From Chitinophagaceae bacterium (GTDB lineage: Bacteria > Bacteroidota > Bacteroidia > Chitinophagales > Chitinophagaceae): DNA of 64,000 bases. Positions 7,418 to 15,272 of this stretch are shown here, one piece after another (the first letter of the stretch is position 1; each line of letters opens with the position of its first letter). The stretch covers positions 1-64,000 of the forward strand of contig PMSV01000024.1 of NCBI GenBank assembly GCA_003168265.1, written 5' to 3'. A program made the position numbers and the translations under genes. The notes under the pieces are model-generated. The model was not told the DNA's origin. It did not search any database and saw nothing but the letters and a program-made list of their open reading frames with translations.

Positions 7418-8239
7418 ATGGGAGAGGCAGGCCTCATGGTCGATATCCCTCTATCTACCGACAACAAGATCACCGTGGAGCGGCGAGGGCAGATAATCCT
7501 TATTGGCATTAATCGACCGCAAGTTTTCAACCATATCGATCCGGAGACATTTTACGGTTTGGCCAAGGCCTATCACGATTTCGATAACGACCCCACACTC
7601 CGGGTGGCGGTCCTCTTTGGCCACGGCGAAAACTTCTCCCGCGGAAACGACGTCGATGCCTTTTCCGCTCTTGCCAAAATCGGGAAATCTTTAACATTGG
7701 GTGGGGGTCAACTCGATCCTCTCGGGAGGGTGCAAAAGCTCTCGAAACCTCTTGTTGTCGTAGTTCACGGTGACACCTGGAACATGGGCCATGAACTCCA
7801 TCTTGTCGCTGATATCCGCGTTGCGTGCTCTGACGTGCGTTACGCCCAGACCGAAAACGCGTTTGGCCGTGTCCCGGGCGTCGCACCGGTTCGCCTTGTT
7901 AGAGAGGCCGGCTGGGCTAATGCCATGAGATACATGCTCACCGGGGATCATTGGGACGCGCAGACGGCGCAAAAGTTGGGCATAGTTCAGGAGGTTGCGC
8001 CCGACAAGGAAGCGGCCCTCAAAATTGGAATCGACATAGCGGGCAGGATCGCCGCCTGCGGCCCGTTTGGAATCAAGGCCACGTTGGAAGCGGCGCACCT
8101 GGCGATCAATGAGTCAGCGGATGCTGCTGCTTTTGCGAAACCTGAGGCGGGATACATGTCGCTTTTCGGTTCGGAGGATTTTCTCGAAGGGCGCAAGGCT
8201 GAAATCGAAAACCGGACTCCCGTCTTCCACAGTAGATAA
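7418..8239 (+). CDS. Enoyl-CoA hydratase/isomerase family (crotonase) protein, GC-rich
   Basis: A 273-residue crotonase-fold protein. The oxyanion-hole segments are FSRGNDVDAF (73-82) and GDTWNMGHEL (118-127). The two catalytic glutamates of enoyl-CoA hydratase appear to be present with the exact 20-residue spacing: Glu126 in GHEL and Glu146 in YAQTEN. The conserved downstream stretch GRVPG...LTGDHWDAQTA is also present. It probably hydrates or isomerises an enoyl-CoA, although the loop GVAPVRLVREAGW differs from the usual GAGGTQRL. Codons are clearly more GC-rich than those of the flanking genes, suggesting recent horizontal transfer. No other beta-oxidation gene is adjacent. Confidence 0.88.
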   Translation: MGEAGLMVDIPLSTDNKITVERRGQIILIGINRPQVFNHIDPETFYGLAKAYHDFDNDPTLRVAVLFGHGENFSRGNDVDAFSALAKIGKSLTLGGGQLDPLGRVQKLSKPLVVVVHGDTWNMGHELHLVADIRVACSDVRYAQTENAFGRVPGVAPVRLVREAGWANAMRYMLTGDHWDAQTAQKLGIVQEVAPDKEAALKIGIDIAGRIAACGPFGIKATLEAAHLAINESADAAAFAKPEAGYMSLFGSEDFLEGRKAEIENRTPVFHSR

Positions 8240-8269
8240 ATATTATCCTTATAGTCTCAAAATAATTCA

Positions 8270-9274
8270 ATGAATTTACCAATCAAACTAATTGTTATGA
8301 GCACTTTGTTGATTAACTCAATTACTAAAGCGCAACAACCATCTATAAACCCTCTCGATATTGATCTTACCAATTATCAATATCCCTACCCAGTTCATTT
8401 TATTGCATTAAATATTCAGGGCGAAGCTTTAAAAATGGCTTACATGGATGTGAAGCCTTCAAATGCAAATGGACATGTAGTCGTGTTGTTGCATGGGAAA
8501 AATTTCAACGGCGCCTATTGGGGGCAAACTGCGAAAGTGTTGTCTGAAAATGGATACCGGGTGATTATTCCCGATCAGATTGGTTTTGGAAAATCATCAA
8601 AGCCTCAATATATTCAGTATTCGTTTCAGTTGCTTAGTCAAAATACAAAAGCCATATTGGATACTCTTGGCATTAAAATGGTTTGTATGTTGGGTCATTC
8701 TATGGGCGGCATGATTGCAACAAGATTTACATTGATGTATCCGGAATCGGTTGAAAAATTTATCCTGGAAAATCCAATTGGCCTGGAAGACTGGAAAGTA
8801 AAAGTTCCTTATTTATCTGTTGACAAATGGTATCAAATTGAGTTAAAGGAGGACTATAATTCATTTAAGAAATATGAAAAGGAAAGCTATTACCATAATA
8901 CATGGAAACCTGAGTATGAGGAATTGCTGAAAGTCGAAGCAGGATGGACTTTGAGTAAAGATTATCCGCGCATTGCCTGGAACTCCGCGCTGACTTATGA
9001 CATGATCTATACTGAGCCGGTGTGCTATGAATTTGAAAATATAAAAGCTCCCACTTTATTAATTATTGGCCAGTTGGACAGAACAGCGATGGGGAAAAAT
9101 TTGGCGAGTGATGAAGTGAAAAAAACATTAGGCAATTATCCTGTATTAGGAAAATTGACACATGAACTACTAAAAGGCTCAAAGCTGGTTGAATTGGATG
9201 GGTTAGGTCATGTACCCCACGTCGAAGATTTTGACAGGTTTATTCAGCCGCTACTGGAGTTTTTGAAATCCTGA
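8270..9274 (+). CDS. Secreted alpha/beta hydrolase
   Basis: A 334-residue alpha/beta-hydrolase with a predicted N-terminal signal sequence (about residues 1-22, ending ITKAQQ). The oxyanion region is HGKNFNGAYW (75-84), the nucleophile Ser144 is in GHSMGG, the acid is probably the Asp in IIGQLDRTA (about 270) and the catalytic His is in GLGHVPH (about 314). Esterase, haloalkane-dehalogenase-like or peptidase activity is possible; substrate unknown. It starts 30 nt after the GC-rich crotonase gene but has the AT-rich codon use of the host, so the two need not share a history. Confidence 0.88.
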   Translation: MNLPIKLIVMSTLLINSITKAQQPSINPLDIDLTNYQYPYPVHFIALNIQGEALKMAYMDVKPSNANGHVVVLLHGKNFNGAYWGQTAKVLSENGYRVIIPDQIGFGKSSKPQYIQYSFQLLSQNTKAILDTLGIKMVCMLGHSMGGMIATRFTLMYPESVEKFILENPIGLEDWKVKVPYLSVDKWYQIELKEDYNSFKKYEKESYYHNTWKPEYEELLKVEAGWTLSKDYPRIAWNSALTYDMIYTEPVCYEFENIKAPTLLIIGQLDRTAMGKNLASDEVKKTLGNYPVLGKLTHELLKGSKLVELDGLGHVPHVEDFDRFIQPLLEFLKS

Positions 9275-9337
9275 GCTTTATCGAAGCTTAGTTGCAAAAA
9301 AGATCTCAACAATTCTCAGTTCATTAATCGCTTTTGG

Positions 9338-9844
9338 TCAATAAGAATTATACACTGTTTCCACCGGCACGCCGCCGCAAAGTGTTTGATAAACCACGCA
9401 ATATCTTTCGGTGAGTTTTTTTAGAAGGGCTATTTGCTCTTCCGTCGCATTTGTTTCGAGGCTGAAGGTTAGGCGGATCTTTATAAATCCAACAGGGGAT
9501 TCTTTTGAGACGCCAAGGGTACCTTTAAAATCGAGGTCGCCTTCTGCCCTGACAGTTCCATTTCTTATTTCAATCCCAATACCTGTTGCCACTGCCTGCA
9601 AAGTAACTCCTGCACAAGCCACCAGTGCTTCCAAAAGCATATCTCCAGAGCAGGCCAGCAGGCCAGTCCCGCCCGTTGCAGGATGCAGGCCTGCTTCAAT
9701 CATCGCGCGCCCTGTTTCCACTTTGCAGGATATTCCTTCTCCAATTTTCCCCTCCGCTTTCAGGGTGATGATCGCAGATTCCGGTTGTTCACGGTATTTC
9801 TCCTTGAGAGGCGCTTGCAGGTTTTTCAGTTCACTAGTATTCAT
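9338..9844 (-). CDS. OsmC/Ohr family peroxide-detoxification-like protein
   Basis: A 168-residue OsmC-fold protein starting at ATG 9844 (MNTSELKN); an in-frame upstream extension to 9901 is less likely. The two reactive cysteines expected in OsmC/Ohr proteins are visible in LVACAGVTL and, about 55 residues later, in ERYCVVYQTL. The DMLLEALVACAG helix and the HPATGGTG stretch are also family features. Ohr/OsmC proteins reduce organic hydroperoxides through the two thiols; some members have other roles. It is a single gene divergent from the DUF4242-AraC regulator gene, which could control it (inference). Confidence 0.88.
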   Translation of the reverse strand: MNTSELKNLQAPLKEKYREQPESAIITLKAEGKIGEGISCKVETGRAMIEAGLHPATGGTGLLACSGDMLLEALVACAGVTLQAVATGIGIEIRNGTVRAEGDLDFKGTLGVSKESPVGFIKIRLTFSLETNATEEQIALLKKLTERYCVVYQTLCGGVPVETVYNSY

Positions 9845-9998
9845 GATTAAAAGTTTATCCTGACACAGGCAAATGAAGTTACTAAGATTACCTGAAACCA
9901 TATTTACCCCTTAAAAATCCGTGCTTCCGGGAGATAAAGAAAGATTATCAATTTTATCTGCGGGAGGGGTAAAAACATTAACTTAGTAAGAATAAATA

Positions 9999-11108
9999 GT
10001 GTCAGTATTGCCTATCTATATGGATGTACATATTGTCCCGGGAGTGAAGGCTAAAAATGTTGCTGAGGCACACCAGAGAGATTTGCTCCATCAGGATGAA
10101 TATGGATGCAAATGCATGACCTATTGGATAGATGAAGAACGTGAGAATATATTTTGCCTGATCGAAGCTCCCGACGAAGACGCTGTTTCGGAAATGCATA
10201 ATAAAGCACATGGCCTGATCCCCAATAAAATAATAGAGGTCAAATCTGCACTAGTCAATTCTTTCCTGGGACGCTTATATGACCCGGAAGAAGCTGTGAT
10301 CTCCGACGAAGGGTTGAAAGTCTTCAACGACCCTTCTTACCGAATTTTATTGATTACAAATACCACAGATCAGTATTTAATGAGGCATGCACTTGGCAAG
10401 GAGAAGGCAAATGAACTTTTGAAAAATCATATCGATATCATAAGAAGGAACCAGTTGAAACATGGCGGCAGGGAGGCTGAACATGAAGGAACAGAGTTCA
10501 TCATTTCTTTTTCTTCTGCTGCAAAAGCTGTTGCATGCGCGATGGAAATTCAGAAAGATATGGGGGAGGCGCTACAAAAAGCTCTTAATTTAAGGATGGT
10601 CATCAACGGGGGCGAGCCCGTCGATAAAAGCAACAGATTATTTGGTGAAACGATTCAGTTTGGGACCGGTATTTTCGCTTTTGGCGGCAGGTTCAGGATT
10701 GCCATCGCTTCTTCTGTAAAAGAGCTGGTATCGAAGGATATTCTTCCTGGCAACAAGAGAGATTTTTTGATCTTTCAACCCAGGGACGAAAGTTTACTGG
10801 GTTTGTTGTATAGCAAATTAGAAGATAACTGGCAGGATGTTGATTTTGATATCAACGATTTTTGTCAGGGGATGGCGATGAGCAAATCAAAATTGTACAG
10901 GAAAACAATTTCACTTACGGGTTTCTCCCCAAATCTGCTCCTAAAGGAGTTCAGGCTTGTTAAAGCAATGGAATTGATGAGGAAGCAACAATTCAATATT
11001 GCACAGATAACTTTTGAATCAGGATTCACGAGTGCCTCTTACTTTACCAAATGCTTCAAGAAAAAATATGGCCTTTTGCCAATGGCTTATCTGGAACTGA
11101 TCAACTGA
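9999..11108 (+). CDS. Three-domain regulator: DUF4242 - cyclase-like - AraC DNA-binding
   Basis: A 369-residue fusion. Residues 1-95 form a DUF4242 domain (PIYMDVHIVPG, HQRDLLHQDEYGCKC, TYWIDEERENIFCLIEAPD, HNKAHGL), the family of the nickel-binding SCO4226. Residues about 115-255 resemble a class III nucleotidyl-cyclase fold (YRILLITNTTDQYLM, EGTEFIISFSSAAKAVACAMEIQ, FGETIQFGTGIF), but the metal-binding aspartates expected in the first strand and before the second are not present, so it is probably a sensory, non-catalytic version. Residues about 275-369 carry an AraC-type double helix-turn-helix (ITFESGFTSASYFTKCFKKKYG). A GTG start at 9999 fits the usual DUF4242 beginning. An exported DUF4242 protein is encoded 143 nt downstream. 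Confidence 0.8.
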   Translation: MSVLPIYMDVHIVPGVKAKNVAEAHQRDLLHQDEYGCKCMTYWIDEERENIFCLIEAPDEDAVSEMHNKAHGLIPNKIIEVKSALVNSFLGRLYDPEEAVISDEGLKVFNDPSYRILLITNTTDQYLMRHALGKEKANELLKNHIDIIRRNQLKHGGREAEHEGTEFIISFSSAAKAVACAMEIQKDMGEALQKALNLRMVINGGEPVDKSNRLFGETIQFGTGIFAFGGRFRIAIASSVKELVSKDILPGNKRDFLIFQPRDESLLGLLYSKLEDNWQDVDFDINDFCQGMAMSKSKLYRKTISLTGFSPNLLLKEFRLVKAMELMRKQQFNIAQITFESGFTSASYFTKCFKKKYGLLPMAYLELIN

Positions 11109-11127
11109 TTCATTTTTCAATGAATCA
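11106..11127 (+). terminator. Hairpin overlapping the stop codon of the DUF4242-AraC gene
   Basis: TGATTCATT and AATGAATCA form a perfect 9-bp stem around TTTC; the first arm includes the stop codon. A TATTTTTT run follows about 8 nt later. Possible weak terminator or mRNA-stabilising element. Confidence 0.4.
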
Positions 11128-11251
11128 ATTCTGCTATTTTTTGATTCAATTTTGCTAGCTCATTTACCATTTATTGGGTGTTTTGTTATAGCCCTTCGGT
11201 GCTTTGTGATATTATATTTGGTCTTTCTTAACCATTCAAAAAATAATTGAT

Positions 11252-11644
11252 ATGAAAAAGAGAACCAACCTGTTATTCAGCATCGCACTGATCCTGTTCA
11301 TCTGCCAGAAAAGCATGGCACAATCTGAAAATTTAACCGACAATTCAAAAAAAACAGAACCAACAGTCATGAAAACCTACCTTATTGAGAGGGACATTCC
11401 CAATGCAGGAAAGCTAAGTCCAGAACAATTAAAATCCATTTCACAAAAATCCTGCAGTGTGCTGAAAGAAATGGGTCCAAAGATCGAATGGATCCAAAGC
11501 TATGTTACAGGAGATAAGATCTTTTGTGTTTACAAAGCCGAGAATGAGGAATTGATCAGAGAACATGCGAAAAAGGGAGGGTTCCCGGCTAATGTCATCA
11601 CAGAAATCTCAACCACGATCAGTCCTGCTACGGCCAAAGAATGA
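11252..11644 (+). CDS. Exported DUF4242 (SCO4226-like, putative nickel-binding) protein
   Basis: A 130-residue protein with a clear Sec signal peptide (MKKRTNLLFSIALILFI..., cleavage probably after SMAQ) followed by a DUF4242 domain: MKTYLIERDIPNAGKL, LKSISQKSCSVLKEMG, IEWIQSYVTGDKIFCVYKAENEEL and REHAKKGGFPAN. SCO4226, the characterised relative, binds nickel. Residues that could bind metal here include Glu, Cys and His in the same positions as in the regulator's N-terminal domain. Its position just downstream of the regulator suggests an extracytoplasmic partner for a metal- or stress-responsive circuit (inference). Confidence 0.75.
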   Translation: MKKRTNLLFSIALILFICQKSMAQSENLTDNSKKTEPTVMKTYLIERDIPNAGKLSPEQLKSISQKSCSVLKEMGPKIEWIQSYVTGDKIFCVYKAENEELIREHAKKGGFPANVITEISTTISPATAKE

Positions 11645-11668
11645 TTTCCCAATTGAAATTGAGCTATT

Positions 11669-11713
11669 AAAAAGAGGCTGACTCATAAGAGATAGCCTCT
11701 TTTCTTTTTTTGT
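11669..11713 (+). terminator. Rho-independent terminator after the DUF4242 gene
   Basis: AAAGAGGCT pairs with AGCCTCTTT around a loop of about 14 nt and is followed by CTTTTTTT. It ends the transcript of the exported DUF4242 gene. Part of the loop (GACTCAT) can also pair with ATGAGTC at about 11718-11724. Confidence 0.75.
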
Positions 11714-11937
11714 CAATGAGTCGGCTGGGATCCCAAATGCAACTTTTCATGTAAACCAAAGGATAATTCGCGGGTAAAAAGTTCCTCAAATCGAGTCTTC
11801 TCAGATCACAGGGAAAGGTTCTTCAAAGGTCAATTTGCTTAATGGACCAGCACATTGTACTTAAGGAGAGCTGATCTATGGGGCTGAATTAACCTATCCT
11901 GAATATTTTGATCTAACTTGATGCAAAACTTTGCCAT
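11714..11937. other. Intergenic region, nothing recognised
   Basis: No gene, repeat or strong promoter was recognised between the terminator and the following isomerase-like gene. Confidence 0.3.
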
Positions 11938-12807
11938 ATGGATAGAAAGACCTTTCTGAAATGGACCGGCGCGGGTCTGCTGGGCACCGCAGTAGCGGAC
12001 AGGATTTCCGGAGCAATGTTCAAAGCTGAACCGCCACGAATAGGTTTACAGCTTTATACGGTTCGCGACGCAATCAAACAGGATCTTCAGGGAACTTTGA
12101 ATAAGGTTGCTGAAAGCGGTTACAAGTATGTTGAAACCGCCTTCTGGCCGGAAGCAGTGACTTTGAACGATGCGGCTGCTGCTATTCGGAAAGCGGGATT
12201 GCTCGTTTCTTCGTGCCATGTGGAATTGCCCCTGGGAGATGATGAAAAGGCATTTTCAGAAACAGCAGAAGCTTTTGGATGTAAGAAACTTATTTGGCAT
12301 GGTTGGCCGGAAGATAAGCGTTATAGTTCTCTTGAGGGCACCAGGGAACTCATTGGGATTTATAATAAGACCGCTGATTATGCCAGATCAAAAGGGATCG
12401 AATTCGGGCTCCACAACCACTGGTGGGAATACCGGAACCAGGTGGGTGGTAAGCCTGTTTTCGAATGGCTGTTAAAAGAAACTGATCCATCCATATTTTT
12501 TGAGATCGATACCTATTGGGTGAAAGTGGCCGGTTTTACACCGGCTGATATTGTGAATCGATTTGGCAGGAGGGCCCGGTTTCTTCATATGAAGGATGGT
12601 CCCGCGCGTTATAATGAAAAATTGGCCGTAGACAATCCGGATCCGATGACCGCTTTAGGAAGGGGAACACAGGATATCCCTGCCATTGTGCATGCAGCCC
12701 TGTTTGCGGAATTCCTGGTGGTAGAAATGGATAAGACAGCAGGGGATGTTTTCATAGCGATTAAAGAGAGCTATGATTATCTGCATCAACAATTTCATCT
12801 TGTTTAA
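11938..12807 (+). CDS. Sugar phosphate isomerase/epimerase-like TIM-barrel protein (exported)
   Basis: A 289-residue protein of the xylose-isomerase-like/AP endonuclease 2 superfamily. The N-terminus (MDRKTFLKWTGAGLLGTAVA) resembles the signal peptides common on Bacteroidota periplasmic members of this family. The barrel shows IGLQLYTVRDAI, YVETAFWPE, HVELPLGDDEKAF, GLHNHWWEY, FEIDTYWVKVAG, HMKDGPARYNE and VVEMDKTAGD, which contain the usual Glu, His and Asp metal-binding positions (H in GLHNH, D in EIDTYW, H in FLHMKD, E in VVEMD). It probably isomerises or epimerises a sugar or keto-inositol; the exact substrate is unknown. No sugar operon surrounds it. Confidence 0.85.
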   Translation: MDRKTFLKWTGAGLLGTAVADRISGAMFKAEPPRIGLQLYTVRDAIKQDLQGTLNKVAESGYKYVETAFWPEAVTLNDAAAAIRKAGLLVSSCHVELPLGDDEKAFSETAEAFGCKKLIWHGWPEDKRYSSLEGTRELIGIYNKTADYARSKGIEFGLHNHWWEYRNQVGGKPVFEWLLKETDPSIFFEIDTYWVKVAGFTPADIVNRFGRRARFLHMKDGPARYNEKLAVDNPDPMTALGRGTQDIPAIVHAALFAEFLVVEMDKTAGDVFIAIKESYDYLHQQFHLV

Positions 12808-12935
12808 TCTTTATCTAACTCACTGACAATCAAAGATTAGCCTATATTCAGGCTTCCCGCTTCGTTTTTGCCAAATCTGGTACGAAAGAAAAACTGGACG
12901 GCTTTTTGCCTTTTTCAGGTCATCATTGTCAGATT

Positions 12936-15272
12936 ATGAAGAAACTAAGAAAGTCTTTATTGGTTTTTGTGCTTTCAGCATTGATTCTGGTTACGCTAAT
13001 TATCGCATTTATTTCTCCCCTTTCGAAATACCTTATTCAAAAGTATGGTGAGAAATATACCGGCAGGAAAATAACGCTTGACTGGGCTTATGTGAATCCT
13101 TTTACCGGTTATGTTCATCTGCAAAATTTGAAAATACATGAGTATAAAAGCGATAGCCTTTTTCTCGCCGCCAAAGGCCTCAGTGTAGACTTCGCCCTAT
13201 TTAAATTTCTCAGGCATACGATTGAAATAGAAAATTTAACCCTGGATCATCCGGTAATTAAAGTGATACGAGATCACAAAAGGCTGAATTTTGATGATGT
13301 CATTGAAAAGTTCAGTGCAAAAGATAAAGATACTGTGCAAAAAAAACCAGCCCGTACCCATGTTAATCTATTAAATCTGAAAGTTACCAACGCTGAAATT
13401 CATTATACTGACAGGCAAACACCCTTTGATTATTTTATCAAGGAAGGGAATTTTGAAACTAAGGGAAAACGCTGGGATGAGGATACTATGGCAATCGGAT
13501 ATTCCTTTTTATCCGGACCCACTAAAGGAAGCATGAAGGGTGAGTTTCATATTAATTTCAAGACAATTGATTATCTAATTGCGGACCGTATCACTGATTT
13601 TGATTTGAAACCATTGGAGCAGTATGTGAAGGATCTGGTGAATTACGGAACGATTAAGGCTAGCCTGGATGCGGATCTGCTCGCGAAAGGGAATTTTCAC
13701 GACGCAGAAAATATTATCGCTTCAGGAAACTTGTCAATTGATGATTTCCATTTGGGAAAAAATCCGCAGGATGATTATATGTCTTTTGAAAAACTGAAAC
13801 TTGTTATCAATCAATTGAGCCCTATAAATCGTAAATATCTTTTTGATCAGGTTTCGCTTTTACATCCATATGTGAAATACGAACACTATGACCATACCGA
13901 TAACATTGAAACGATGTTTGCAAAAAAGGGGGTGGGTGCATCAGGCAATATTGGCGATAATGAGAAATTGAATATCATTGTTATGATCGGGAGATACATC
14001 AAGACCTTATCAACTAATTTTTTCAGAAGCGATTATAAAATAAATAACCTCAGTATTGTAAATGGAGAATTGAAGTATAATGATTATTCCCTGAGTGAAG
14101 AATTTTCAACAGGGCTCCAGGCGCTTAACATCAGGGCAGACTCAATTAATAAACATCATAGCAGGGTAGTTGTCTTTTTAAAGTCCGGATTGCAGCCTTA
14201 CGGGAATATCTCTGTCAAACTCAGCATCGATCCTAATGACAGTTCTTTTTTTGACCTGGATTATCATATCCGGGAGGTACCTGCTTCCCTATTTAATCCA
14301 TATACGATTACTTATACCTCTTATCCGCTTGACCGGGGAACTATTGAATTAAACGGGGAATGGCATGTTCTCGCTGGTTCAATAAAGAGCATGAACCATT
14401 TGGTAATCGCTGATCCGCGTCCTACAAAAAGGGTCAGGGGAAAGGATAAAAAATGGATCCCTGTGCCTTTAATATTTGCTTTTGTCCGGGAACGTGGTGA
14501 TGTGATTGACTACGAAATCCCCATTACAGGGAATTTAAAAAGTCCGAAATATCATTTTCATGATGTGGTTATGCATTTGCTGAAAAATATATTTGTAAAA
14601 CCGGCTACAACTCCATACCGCGTTGAAGTAAAGAATACAGAACAGGTCGTTGAAAAGTCGCTAATGATAAAATGGCCCTTGATGGGGAGCACACTCCTGC
14701 CTTCACAGGAAAAATTCTTATCCGAAATCTCTAAATTCCTGGCCGGCAACAAGGATGCTCAAATAATCATTCAGCCTTTTGAATACACTGCCAAGGAAAA
14801 AGAATACCTGACCTTTTTTGAAGCGAAAAAGAAATATTTTTTAATTACGAGTCATAAAGATGAGGCCTCATTTTCTACAGAAGATTCAATGACGGTGATT
14901 AAGATGTCAGTGAGGGATAAATCATTTATCAACTATATCAAACGTGAAGTAAGGGACAGCCTTTTGTTTACCCTTCAGGAAAAATGCAATCGCTTAATTG
15001 GTTCAAAGAATATAAACAGGCTGCTGAATCAACTGGAGAAAAACAGGAATGAAAGATTCAGTGATTTCTTTAAAGACCAACAAGTGTCTGCGCGTTTGAA
15101 AGTGAGGGCAAAAAAAGATATAGTTCCTTTTGATGGCTTTTCCTATTTTGAAATCGGCTATCAGGGCGCTATGCCGGATCAATTGCTCAAAGCCTATCAA
15201 AAAATGGATCAATTGAATGAGGAATTGCCGAGAAAAAAATTTCTAAAAGAGCATGCGAATGCGTTGCCGTGA
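12936..15272 (+). CDS. AsmA-like DUF748 envelope protein
   Basis: A 778-residue protein with one N-terminal membrane anchor (residues about 7-30, KSLLVFVLSALILVTLIIAF) and a large extracytoplasmic region. It shows DUF748 features: the opening segment KYTGRKITLDWAYVNPFTGYVHLQNLKI, repeated beta-strand blocks, and a later ITGNLKSPKYHFHDVV. AsmA-like proteins are implicated in lipid transport or outer-membrane assembly. I chose ATG 12936 because the ten preceding codons add nothing to the anchor. The stop abuts the stop of the convergent EptA-like gene with no spacer. Confidence 0.8.
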   Translation: MKKLRKSLLVFVLSALILVTLIIAFISPLSKYLIQKYGEKYTGRKITLDWAYVNPFTGYVHLQNLKIHEYKSDSLFLAAKGLSVDFALFKFLRHTIEIENLTLDHPVIKVIRDHKRLNFDDVIEKFSAKDKDTVQKKPARTHVNLLNLKVTNAEIHYTDRQTPFDYFIKEGNFETKGKRWDEDTMAIGYSFLSGPTKGSMKGEFHINFKTIDYLIADRITDFDLKPLEQYVKDLVNYGTIKASLDADLLAKGNFHDAENIIASGNLSIDDFHLGKNPQDDYMSFEKLKLVINQLSPINRKYLFDQVSLLHPYVKYEHYDHTDNIETMFAKKGVGASGNIGDNEKLNIIVMIGRYIKTLSTNFFRSDYKINNLSIVNGELKYNDYSLSEEFSTGLQALNIRADSINKHHSRVVVFLKSGLQPYGNISVKLSIDPNDSSFFDLDYHIREVPASLFNPYTITYTSYPLDRGTIELNGEWHVLAGSIKSMNHLVIADPRPTKRVRGKDKKWIPVPLIFAFVRERGDVIDYEIPITGNLKSPKYHFHDVVMHLLKNIFVKPATTPYRVEVKNTEQVVEKSLMIKWPLMGSTLLPSQEKFLSEISKFLAGNKDAQIIIQPFEYTAKEKEYLTFFEAKKKYFLITSHKDEASFSTEDSMTVIKMSVRDKSFINYIKREVRDSLLFTLQEKCNRLIGSKNINRLLNQLEKNRNERFSDFFKDQQVSARLKVRAKKDIVPFDGFSYFEIGYQGAMPDQLLKAYQKMDQLNEELPRKKFLKEHANALP

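Noticed and set aside
7527-8196. Long reverse frames inside the hydratase gene
   Set aside because: They are a by-product of its high GC content; the forward frame carries all crotonase motifs.
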